Source of the DNA: Eggerthellaceae bacterium
GTDB taxonomy: Bacteria > Actinomycetota > Coriobacteriia > Coriobacteriales > Eggerthellaceae
NCBI GenBank assembly: GCA_017559045.1
Contig: JAFYTB010000170.1
Location: 1 to 5,673, forward strand
DNA: 5,673 bases
Direction: 5' to 3'
The position numbers were made by a program, and so were the translations under genes. Positions 1 through 5,402 of this stretch are shown here, one piece after another. The stretch's first letter is position 1; every line of letters starts with the position of its first letter. The notes below the pieces were generated by a model. The model ran no database searches, had not been told where the DNA came from, and saw nothing but the letters and a program-made list of their open reading frames with translations.

Positions 1-12
1 AAAGGAATTAAC

Positions 13-999
13 ATGGCGAATATTCGCATTGGTATTTTGGGATATGGCAACCTCGGACGTGGCGTTGAGCTGGCTTGCCAGGCCAACGAGGACATGGAGC
101 TCGTGGCGGTGTTCACGCGCCGCGATCCTGCTTCGGTGACTACGATCACGGGTGTGCCGAGCTATCACGTGGATGATCTCGAGGGCTTTGTTGGCAAGAT
201 CGACGTTCTCGTACGTGGTGGTGGCAGTGCACCCGATCTGCCCGAGCAGACTCCCGCTTATGCTCGTCTGTTCAACGTGGTTGATTCCTTCGATACCCAC
301 GCCAACATTCCCGAGCACTTCGCCAAGGTTGACGCTTCCGCCAAGGAAGCTGGCACGGTGGCCGTTATTTCGACCGGCTGGGATCCGGGTCTGTTCTCCA
401 TTGCTCGTCTGTATGCATCTGCTGTGCTGCCGCAGGGTGGCGACTACACCTTCTGGGGCCGTGGCGTCTCCCAGGGCCACAGTGATGCGATTCGACGCAT
501 TCCCGGTGTTGCCGATGCGCGTCAGTACACTGTTCCGGTGCCGGAGGCTCTTGAGGCCGTACGCGCAGGTCAGAACCCTGTTTTGACCACGCGCGAGAAG
601 CACAAGCGCGACTGCTTCGTGGTTCTGCAGGAAGGTGCCGATGCGGCAGCTATCGAGAAGGCTATCGTTGAGATGCCGAACTACTTCGCCGATTACGACA
701 CGACGGTGACGTTCATTTCCGCTGAGGAGATGAAGGCCAACCACGCAGGTCTGCCTCACGGCGGCTCCGTTATCCGTACGGGTAAGACGGGTGTCGAGGG
801 CCAGAATCAGCATGTCGTCGAGTTCAAGCTTGCGCTCGACTCCAATCCCGAGTTCACGGGCAGCGTTTTGGCCGCCTGTGCTCGCGCGGCATATCGTATG
901 GCTGCCGAGGGCTGGGTTGGCTGCAAGACCATTTTCGACATTCCGCCTGCCATGCTTGCCGCCGCTTCTCCCGAGGAGCTGCGCGCCCATATGCTGTAA
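13..999 (+). CDS. ddh: meso-diaminopimelate D-dehydrogenase
   Basis: NADPH-dependent enzyme that reductively aminates L-2-amino-6-oxopimelate (in equilibrium with tetrahydrodipicolinate) with ammonia, giving meso-diaminopimelate in one step for lysine and peptidoglycan; cytosolic, normally a homodimer. The sequence shows an N-terminal Rossmann dinucleotide-binding loop GYGNLG (residues 10-15), the VDSFDTH segment (90-96), the substrate-site signature TGWDPGLFS (121-129), the FWGRGVSQGHSDAIRRIPGV block (147-166) and the late HGG motif (249-251), all in family order. The length of 328 residues is normal for the family (about 320-330), so the gene appears complete. An AAAGGA ribosome binding site lies at 1-6, six bases before ATG 13. 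An intrinsic terminator overlaps and follows the stop, so ddh probably ends its transcript here. Promoter and upstream context lie outside the window. Identity is firm; the short dehydrogenase route instead of, or beside, the acetylase/succinylase route is family knowledge. Confidence 0.95.
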   Translation: MANIRIGILGYGNLGRGVELACQANEDMELVAVFTRRDPASVTTITGVPSYHVDDLEGFVGKIDVLVRGGGSAPDLPEQTPAYARLFNVVDSFDTHANIPEHFAKVDASAKEAGTVAVISTGWDPGLFSIARLYASAVLPQGGDYTFWGRGVSQGHSDAIRRIPGVADARQYTVPVPEALEAVRAGQNPVLTTREKHKRDCFVVLQEGADAAAIEKAIVEMPNYFADYDTTVTFISAEEMKANHAGLPHGGSVIRTGKTGVEGQNQHVVEFKLALDSNPEFTGSVLAACARAAYRMAAEGWVGCKTIFDIPPAMLAAASPEELRAHML

Positions 1000-1020
1000 C
1001 GCCAGACGTGCTGGCGTTTT
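998..1020 (+). terminator. Intrinsic terminator after ddh
   Basis: AACGCCAG (998-1005) pairs perfectly with CTGGCGTT (1011-1018) around a 5-base ACGTG loop, and the stem runs into TTTT (1017-1020). The stem begins inside the ddh stop codon. The T run is short, so termination may be partial, but it separates ddh from the next pair of genes. Confidence 0.75.
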
Positions 1021-1100
1021 GCCGGGCTGCGTCTTGCTCGATGGTGCTGCTGGGTTCATGCCCGACGGCATCTTGCTTGGCGGTGTTTTGCTGCGGAAAC

Positions 1101-1106
1101 GGAGGG
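1101..1106 (+). promoter_or_regulatory. Ribosome binding site deciding the 1111 start
   Basis: GGAGGG lies 4-5 bases before ATG 1111 but only 1-2 bases before the in-frame TTG at 1108. The spacing favours ATG 1111 as the start and argues against the longer TTG reading. No convincing -35/-10 pair is visible in 1021-1100, so the promoter of this gene pair is not identified. Confidence 0.6.
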
Positions 1107-1110
1107 CTTG

Positions 1111-1587
1111 ATGGCCTACGGCTTTGATGACGAAAGACTTCGCGCCGATCTTCGAGACTATTACGGCACTGCCATGTTCAATGGCAATCCTATGGCCATG
1201 ATGGAACTCGAAGAAGTTGAGCGCGCGTCGAGCGATGAGCTTCGACGCATGGCGCCTGCTGCCGGTATTGATCCGAGCCGCTATGATTCGCCGAGTTGGG
1301 GCTCTCCGAGTTACGGCGGGGGATCGGGATGGAGCTCGTCCGGTGGATCGGGTTGGGGCTCATCGAGTGGGTCTGGTTCGATCGGCGTGAGCGTCTCCGC
1401 GCGTTACGAGCGTATAAGCTCGGAGGCGACGAACTTCTTTGACAGCTGCACTGGCAATGTGGGCCATTCCAGCAAAACCAGCAGTCCGTCCGGATTCTTC
1501 GCTAGCTATAGCCAGGCGCTTTACGAGCGTTCGTTGCGTGACGAAGATGGCCACATCGAGGATAATGGCGAGGTTAGTGCGTTTTAA
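1111..1587 (+). CDS. Hypothetical protein with Ser/Gly/aromatic-rich low-complexity middle
   Basis: I do not recognise a named family. Starting at ATG 1111 the protein has 158 residues and three visible parts. Residues 1-58 form a compact, charged, probably helical region with blocks DLRDYYGTAMFNG (13-25), MAMMELEEVERASSDEL (28-44) and AGIDPSRY (51-58); this resembles a small N-terminal module I associate loosely with uncharacterised proteins of gut Firmicutes and Actinobacteria. Residues 60-90 are almost only Ser, Gly, Pro, Trp and Tyr, with Trp/Tyr spaced every few residues. Residues 95-158 are Ser-rich and then acidic at the end (RDEDGHIEDNGE). There is no signal peptide or membrane segment, so a cytoplasmic location is likely. 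The next gene starts 26 bases downstream with no terminator between, so the two are probably co-transcribed, and both carry serine/aromatic low-complexity stretches. Coding status is supported by the ribosome binding site, the operon position and coherent composition; function is unknown. Confidence 0.75.
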   Translation: MAYGFDDERLRADLRDYYGTAMFNGNPMAMMELEEVERASSDELRRMAPAAGIDPSRYDSPSWGSPSYGGGSGWSSSGGSGWGSSSGSGSIGVSVSARYERISSEATNFFDSCTGNVGHSSKTSSPSGFFASYSQALYERSLRDEDGHIEDNGEVSAF

Positions 1588-1613
1588 TGCAGGGCGTATA
1601 GAGGAGGCCTTTC

Positions 1614-3176
1614 ATGACCTTTATGATCAACGAGCAGGCAGATAGAGCACTCAACAGTGCAATGGACGAGCTGGATTCCCAGTTGAGGCGCGCTGAGAGC
1701 CGCTTTGAATCTGACGGTCGCTCGCTTGAGATCAAGAGCCAGTACAGCATCTGCAACGACATGTCGGTGCTTGCCGACATTCTCTCCGAGTCCAGGCGTA
1801 TCACCGATGAGCTGTATGCCAGCTACGAGGCGCTTATTCGTGCAGCTAACAGCATTTGCAAGCCCTTTGCTGATGAGGGCGTTTATCCTTCGACGCTTAA
1901 CCGTGTCGTTAAGTTCATGAAGCACATCAATTCCGAGTGCTCTACGCTTGGCAGCAACTATTCCGCATCGGTCGACTCGTATTCCCTCGGAAACATTGCC
2001 TCTACGCGCTACTCTCCGTCCTCTGAGGCTCGCATGATCGAGACGAATTGGACCCTGCTCCACTCTATGCATCCGCAGGTTGCCGAGGAGAAGCGTCTTG
2101 CTGAAGAGCGTGCGGCAAAGCTTCGCGCCGAGCGCGAAGAACAGGCTCGCATCGAGCGCGAGCGTGCCATCGAGGAGTATCCCCAGAAGCTTGCTGCATG
2201 GGAGGCCGAGCACGCGCGTGTGACCGCGATTCGCGAGAAGCTTATTCCTGAGGCGCGCGAGAAGGCAAAGAAAAAGCTTCAGGACGAGATGAAGGCGCAT
2301 TTTGCGAAGTGCGTTGGCGAGCGCGAGAGGGCTATTGCTGAGCAGCGTGCCATCATCGATAGCTGCCAGGCAACTATCAAGTCCGCTAAGTTCTTCGAGT
2401 TTGGAAAGAAGATCGAGGCTGGTCAGCGCACCACTCAGGCGAATCAGCGTCTTGCAATCGAGAGCGCTGCCTTGGCTGAGCTGCAGGCACGTGGTCCCGA
2501 GAAGGAGTTTGACTACGGCCGCAAACTCGAGAAGGCTCTTTCTCAGGCGCAGTCTGAGGTGGAGAGGGCGAACCCGCTTCCTTCCAAGCCTCAGGATCCC
2601 AGCCAGGTTCGCAGCACCAGCTCTTACTCGTCAACTACTGGTCTTACCGCTGTCCAGATAGCGAACAATTCCGTTAAGGACGCCATCTACGAGACGCTTC
2701 TCGATACGGGCTCTCTGATGACGATTCCGGAGATTCAGGAGACGTGCCCGGCTTGCTGCGATCTGACCAATCAGCGCATTTCCGCACTGGTGAGGCAGTT
2801 GGTTTCGGATGGTCGCGTCGAACGTCTTGAGGATAAGCGCGTGGCCTACTTCAGGGCTGTCGAGGGCTTCTCTTCCTCCAGCTATGAAGATACGTCTTCG
2901 TATTCGTCTTCGTACTCTTCTTCGTATAGCTCGTCGTCCAGCTACTCGTCGAGCTCCAGCAGCGTGTCTTCTGCGAATTCGGGCATCAAGGCAGAGATTT
3001 ATGACTTCCTAAAGGCCGCTGGTCGACCCATGACTATTAGCGAGGTCATGGAGGGCTGCCCCGCTTGTGCTGATTTGTCCAATCAGCGTTGCTCCGCGCT
3101 TATTCGCCAGCTTGTGTCTGATGGTGAAGTGCTGCGAACCGAGCAGTACCGCAAGGCATACTTCGAGGCTATCTAA
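1614..3176 (+). CDS. Coiled-coil protein with two C-terminal CPAC winged-helix-like repeats
   Basis: This is a 520-residue protein of unknown function. GAGGAGG (1601-1607) is six bases from ATG 1614, a strong start. Residues 1-155 are mostly helical with no motif I can name. Residues 156-320 are rich in Glu, Arg, Lys, Ala and Gln with heptad-like spacing, a likely long coiled coil broken near Pro190, Pro212 and around 258-265. Residues 321-350 are a Pro/Ser linker. Residues 352-416 and 456-520 are two gapless copies of a 65-residue domain, identical at 37 positions by eye, with helix, M-T-I-x-E helix, C-P-A-C, (T/S)NQR-x-SALxRQLVSDG as probable recognition helix, and a basic strand ending in AYF. 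That layout fits a winged helix-turn-helix. Residues 420-455 between the copies are nearly all Ser and Tyr. There is no signal peptide or membrane span. It is downstream partner of the 1111 gene and is closed by a strong terminator. DNA binding and redox or metal sensing are inferences; a structural or partner-binding role is equally open. Confidence 0.85.
   Translation: MTFMINEQADRALNSAMDELDSQLRRAESRFESDGRSLEIKSQYSICNDMSVLADILSESRRITDELYASYEALIRAANSICKPFADEGVYPSTLNRVVKFMKHINSECSTLGSNYSASVDSYSLGNIASTRYSPSSEARMIETNWTLLHSMHPQVAEEKRLAEERAAKLRAEREEQARIERERAIEEYPQKLAAWEAEHARVTAIREKLIPEAREKAKKKLQDEMKAHFAKCVGERERAIAEQRAIIDSCQATIKSAKFFEFGKKIEAGQRTTQANQRLAIESAALAELQARGPEKEFDYGRKLEKALSQAQSEVERANPLPSKPQDPSQVRSTSSYSSTTGLTAVQIANNSVKDAIYETLLDTGSLMTIPEIQETCPACCDLTNQRISALVRQLVSDGRVERLEDKRVAYFRAVEGFSSSSYEDTSSYSSSYSSSYSSSSSYSSSSSSVSSANSGIKAEIYDFLKAAGRPMTISEVMEGCPACADLSNQRCSALIRQLVSDGEVLRTEQYRKAYFEAI
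2667..2861 (+). other. Winged-helix-like domain, copy 1 (residues 352-416)
   Basis: First copy of the duplicated C-terminal domain. C378-P-A-C381 is followed by a third cysteine, C382, and sits just before the putative recognition helix (NQRISALVRQLVSDG, 386-400). The SNQ/TNQ-R-x-SAL core and the terminal basic-AYF strand match the general pattern of small winged helices seen in uncharacterised Gram-positive proteins (recollection, not a search). Confidence 0.6.
2871..2978 (+). repeat. Ser/Tyr-coding low-complexity tract between the winged-helix copies
   Basis: This stretch encodes residues 420-455, mostly Ser-Ser-Tyr and Ser-Ser-Ser-Tyr units with few other residues. The DNA is a degenerate run of TCT/TCG/TCC serine codons interrupted by TAT/TAC, with near-repeats of TCTTCGTA(T/C)TCG around 2894-2930. 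It keeps the reading frame. Such a tract could vary in length by replication slippage, though codon mixing reduces this. Confidence 0.7.
2979..3173 (+). other. Winged-helix-like domain, copy 2 (residues 456-520)
   Basis: Second copy, reaching the very C-terminus. It keeps C482-P-A-C485 and the recognition-helix block NQRCSALIRQLVSDG (490-504), and adds C493 where copy 1 has isoleucine. The linker serines are not part of the homology. Retention of both CPAC cysteines in both copies, while many other positions drifted, suggests they are functionally constrained. Confidence 0.6.
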
Positions 3177-3223
3177 GGCTGCGTCCTTTGGCTTCGTCAG
3201 GAAGCCGTCAGGGTTTTGATAAG

Positions 3224-3266
3224 ACGCCCGCATGCGACAGTGAATGAGCGCGTGCGGGCGTTTTTT
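3224..3266 (+). terminator. Rho-independent terminator after the unknown operon
   Basis: ACGCCCGCATGCG (3224-3236) pairs with CGCGTGCGGGCGT (3249-3261), 13 bp with one G-T wobble, around a 12-base loop, and is followed by a T run through 3266. It acts in the plus direction. The minus-direction exit is only CTTATC, a poor U tract, so service to the converging exporter gene would be weak. A second 6-bp hairpin, GGCTTC (3190-3195) with GAAGCC (3201-3206), lies upstream and lacks an adjacent T run. Confidence 0.9.
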
Positions 3267-3274
3267 GCGTTCGT

Positions 3275-4273
3275 TTACATGAACTGCGAGCACAGTGCGA
3301 CGAGCACGGGTGCGGCGGCGGAACACACGATTCCGTTGATGACGCCGAGCACGACGGTCTCTTCGTTTGTGCATCGGATGATCATGGGAAGCGTGGTGTC
3401 CTCGCTGGTGGCGCCTGCGGGTGCGAGGCACGTGGGGTAGTTCAGGTGTCGGGCAATCCAAGGAATGATGAGGAACGACACCAGCTCGCGCAGGAGGTTT
3501 GCCAGAAAGGCGATGCTGCCTACCTGTGCACCAGCGAGATCGGCAAGAACAACGCCAACGAGACTGTACCAGCCCATACCCGACGTGACGGCGGCGGCTT
3601 CGCCAAGCGAGAGGCCGCAGAGTGGAGCGCAGATGAGGCCGGATACGAACGAGGCCACAATGATGCCCGCCGGTACTACAAGCAGGCGAACACCGTAATC
3701 GCGGATCTTCTGGATGAGACCTTTGGCGCGGCCGACACTGATGCCCACGAAGAACATGAGGGCGTACAGCACGAAATCAGAGTTGGCGATGATGACGTCA
3801 ATGGGAGCAAGCGCGAGCGGAGAGAGGCCGTAGGCGATACCGACGACAAGCGATCCGATGGCGATCGCAATCATGGCGGCTTCTGAGTTGATACCCGAGT
3901 TGGACGAGATGGCTACGTCTGCGGTGGGTTCGCCGCCGTTCTCATGGGAGGCTTCGCTGAAGCTGTTCTGCTTGCCGTTGTCCAGGGCCTCCTGCTTGTG
4001 GCGTGCCACGATATCTTTCATGAAAATGCTTGTGAGTGCGTATACCGCAATTATGGAAAGAGCGACGGGGGCTGCGCACAGCAGCACGCTGGAGAAACCG
4101 ACGTTAGCGAGTTGCCCTATAAGCTCTTCGCGCGCACCGAGGTCGGCGCCCATGCAGAAGATGAGCAAGCCGGTGCTGGCCAGCGTCAGCGCAGAGTTTG
4201 CGTTGGCGAGCCGATCGGGGAATATGGTGGCTCCCAGCACGATGCCGAGCGCCATGGCTACGAAGATTTCCAC
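3275..4273 (-). CDS. lysO: Lysine exporter, LysO family (DUF340)
   Basis: An integral membrane protein that in characterised relatives (E. coli LysO/YbjE) exports L-lysine and the toxic analogue thialysine. At 332 residues it is mostly hydrophobic, with membrane segments around 3-18, 28-42, 57-85, 132-150, 165-182, 194-217, 223-246, 252-273 and 305-329. The C-terminal half carries the family blocks SGMGWYSL (231-238), LANLLREL (258-265) and AGATSEDTTLP (286-296). It is longer than the roughly 300-residue E. coli protein because of a hydrophilic stretch at 86-131 between the two halves. The start is GTG 4273, with AAAAGG (4284-4279 on the minus strand) five bases upstream; the internal ATG at residue 7 has no comparable site. 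The gene is divergent from cysK and converges on the unknown operon. Together with ddh nearby it suggests control of lysine pools. Family membership is firm; the exact substrate is inferred. Confidence 0.88.
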   Translation of the reverse strand: MEIFVAMALGIVLGATIFPDRLANANSALTLASTGLLIFCMGADLGAREELIGQLANVGFSSVLLCAAPVALSIIAVYALTSIFMKDIVARHKQEALDNGKQNSFSEASHENGGEPTADVAISSNSGINSEAAMIAIAIGSLVVGIAYGLSPLALAPIDVIIANSDFVLYALMFFVGISVGRAKGLIQKIRDYGVRLLVVPAGIIVASFVSGLICAPLCGLSLGEAAAVTSGMGWYSLVGVVLADLAGAQVGSIAFLANLLRELVSFLIIPWIARHLNYPTCLAPAGATSEDTTLPMIIRCTNEETVVLGVINGIVCSAAAPVLVALCSQFM

Positions 4274-4278
4274 AGAGA

Positions 4279-4284
4279 CCTTTT
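4279..4284 (-). promoter_or_regulatory. Ribosome binding site supporting the GTG start of lysO
   Basis: Read on the minus strand this is AAAAGG, five bases before GTG 4273. It is the only purine-rich site near the candidate starts. About 48 bases remain between it and the palindrome, too few for a lysine riboswitch; any lysO promoter must lie in these bases or inside the palindrome. No good -10/-35 pair is seen. Confidence 0.5.
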
Positions 4285-4332
4285 CACGTAAATTGATGAG
4301 AATTGCAAGTTAGGTAGTGTAGCGCGTGATGG

Positions 4333-4414
4333 GTGTGTCAGATAAGGGACGGAGTTGAGTGACACATTTTGGATGCAAAATGTGTCACTCAACTCCGTCC
4401 CTTATCTGACACAC
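4333..4414. repeat. Perfect 82-base palindrome, REPIN-like pair of inverted units
   Basis: The arms 4333-4371 and 4376-4414 are exact reverse complements over 39 bases around a four-base GATG loop; pairing stops at 4332/4415 (G against G). Each arm also holds its own inverted repeat, TGTGTCA then a 19-base spacer then TGACACA (4334-4340 with 4360-4366; 4381-4387 with 4407-4413). The spacer GATAAGGGACGGAGTTGAG contains GGGACGG. The structure is thus two REP-like hairpin units in head-to-head orientation, as in REPINs moved by REP-associated tyrosine (Y1) transposases. There is no transposase in the window. Similar GGGACGG-containing palindromes are, from memory, frequent in Gram-positive genomes. 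There is no following T run, so it is not a typical intrinsic terminator. It occupies about half of the lysO-cysK divergent region. Confidence 0.85.
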
Positions 4415-4416
4415 GG

Positions 4417-4422
4417 TAGAAT
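4417..4422 (+). promoter_or_regulatory. Candidate -10 element of cysK
   Basis: TAGAAT differs from TATAAT at one base and lies 27 bases before the cysK ATG, leaving room for a short leader. No matching -35 is seen: the expected position falls inside the right arm of the palindrome (around 4393-4399, CTCCGTC). If this is the true promoter, the palindrome supplies its -35 region and upstream DNA. Confidence 0.35.
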
Positions 4423-4449
4423 ACGGCGCATCCTGACGAAAGGAAGATC

Positions 4450-5382
4450 ATGGCTGCTATCTATACGTCGATTGACCAGCTCATCGGACGCACTCCGTTG
4501 CTCGAGCTTACTAATATCGAATCTGATCTGGGTCTTTCCGCCCGTTTGTTGGCGAAACTCGAGGGCTTTAACCCTGCGGGTTCGGTAAAGGATCGCGTCG
4601 CACTCGCCATGATTAATGACGCTGAGGCGGCTGGCCGACTGGCTCCGGGTGGTGTCATCATTGAGCCGACTTCGGGTAATACGGGTATCGGTTTGGCTGC
4701 CGTGGCGGCTGCTCGCGGTTATCGCCTGATCATCACTATGCCTGATACCATGTCGGTTGAGCGTCGCCTTCTTATGCAGGCCTATGGCGCCGAAGTTGTC
4801 CTCACGGATGGTTCGACGGGTATGGCCGGCGCTATCGCCAAGGCCGAGGAGCTTGCTGCCCAGATTCCTGGCTCCATTGTGGCTGGCCAGTTTGTAAATC
4901 CTGCCAACCCCCAGGCTCATCGCGAGACGACGGGCCCCGAGATCTTCGAGGATACCGATGGCGAAATCGACATCTTCGTTGCGGGTGTGGGTACGGGTGG
5001 TACGATCACGGGCACGGGCGAGTATCTCAAGGACCGCAAGCCTGAGGTGAAAGTTATTGCTGTAGAACCTGCTGGATCCGCCGTTCTTTCGGGTGAAGCT
5101 CCTGGCGCTCATGGACTTCAGGGCATTGGCGCGGGCTTTGTGCCTGAGGTGCTCAATGAGACAGCGTTTGATGAGGTTGTCTGCGTGACCGAACAAGAGG
5201 CGTACGCCGCAGGTCGTCTTATGGGAGCGCGCGAAGGCTACGTTGTGGGTATTTCCGCAGGTGCAGCGCTCCATGCCGCTATTGAGGTGGCGAAACGTTC
5301 CGAGAATGCGGGAAAGACCATCGTGGTGCTGCTTCCCGATATCGGTGATCGTTACCTGTCCACCGCCATGTATGCGGAATAG
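4450..5382 (+). CDS. cysK: Cysteine synthase (O-acetylserine sulfhydrylase)
   Basis: PLP-dependent, fold type II enzyme that makes L-cysteine from O-acetyl-L-serine and sulfide in the cytosol, the last step of sulfur assimilation. It has 310 residues, the usual CysK length. Visible motifs are NPAGSVKDR (41-49) with K47 as the PLP Schiff-base lysine, the substrate-binding PTSGNTG loop (73-79), the PLP-phosphate loop GTGGT (181-185), GIGAGFVP (225-232), GISAGAA (267-273) containing the serine that contacts the pyridine nitrogen, and PDIGDRYLST (296-305) near the C-terminus. AGGA (4441-4444) is five bases before ATG 4450. The gene is complete. An RNA methyltransferase gene follows after 20 bases with no terminator, so they are likely co-transcribed. 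CysM or cystathionine beta-synthase are less likely given the length, the motifs and the absence of CBS domains. Confidence 0.95.
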   Translation: MAAIYTSIDQLIGRTPLLELTNIESDLGLSARLLAKLEGFNPAGSVKDRVALAMINDAEAAGRLAPGGVIIEPTSGNTGIGLAAVAAARGYRLIITMPDTMSVERRLLMQAYGAEVVLTDGSTGMAGAIAKAEELAAQIPGSIVAGQFVNPANPQAHRETTGPEIFEDTDGEIDIFVAGVGTGGTITGTGEYLKDRKPEVKVIAVEPAGSAVLSGEAPGAHGLQGIGAGFVPEVLNETAFDEVVCVTEQEAYAAGRLMGAREGYVVGISAGAALHAAIEVAKRSENAGKTIVVLLPDIGDRYLSTAMYAE

Positions 5383-5390
5383 CTCAGAGG

Positions 5391-5396
5391 GGGAGG
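5391..5396 (+). promoter_or_regulatory. Ribosome binding site for the GTG start at 5403
   Basis: GGGAGG (within a longer G-rich run, 5389-5396) is six bases before GTG 5403. Its strength and spacing support GTG over the ATG codons further in (for example residue 20), and the start gives a tight 20-base gap after cysK. Confidence 0.6.
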
Positions 5397-5402
5397 TTTC
5401 GC

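Noticed and set aside
1029..1085. Imperfect direct repeat, 1029-1046 against 1068-1085 (14 of 18 matches, 39-base period), as a possible operator
   Set aside because: The matches are mostly G/T-rich simple sequence and no promoter elements flank it; not distinguishable from chance by eye.
1439..1645. Frame +2 open frame overlapping both unknown genes, considered as evidence of a frameshift joining them
   Set aside because: Both genes have their own strong ribosome binding sites, the first ends at a proper stop with an acidic tail, and the overlapping frame shows no continuity of composition with either.
1584..2300. Minus-strand open frame of 238 codons inside the coiled-coil gene
   Set aside because: Antisense shadow: Leu/Arg/Ala-rich composition mirrors Glu/Lys/Arg codons of the plus-strand coiled coil, and there is no ribosome binding site suited to it.
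3446..3886. Plus-strand open frames opposite the LysO gene
   Set aside because: LysO motifs and membrane segments on the minus strand are unambiguous; the plus-strand products are Asp/Glu/Arg-rich shadows.
4274..4332. Lysine riboswitch (L box) in front of lysO
   Set aside because: The lysO leader before the palindrome is under 60 bases, while the L box needs roughly 170-200, and no characteristic helices are seen.
4333..4414. Palindrome as a bidirectional intrinsic terminator
   Set aside because: It lies between divergent, not convergent, genes, and neither side is followed by a T run on the exiting strand.
4402..5274. Long open frame of 290 codons on the minus strand opposite cysK
   Set aside because: It lies almost wholly antisense to a clear cysK, is Arg/His/Thr-rich as expected for a shadow of a GC-rich gene, and has no family motif.
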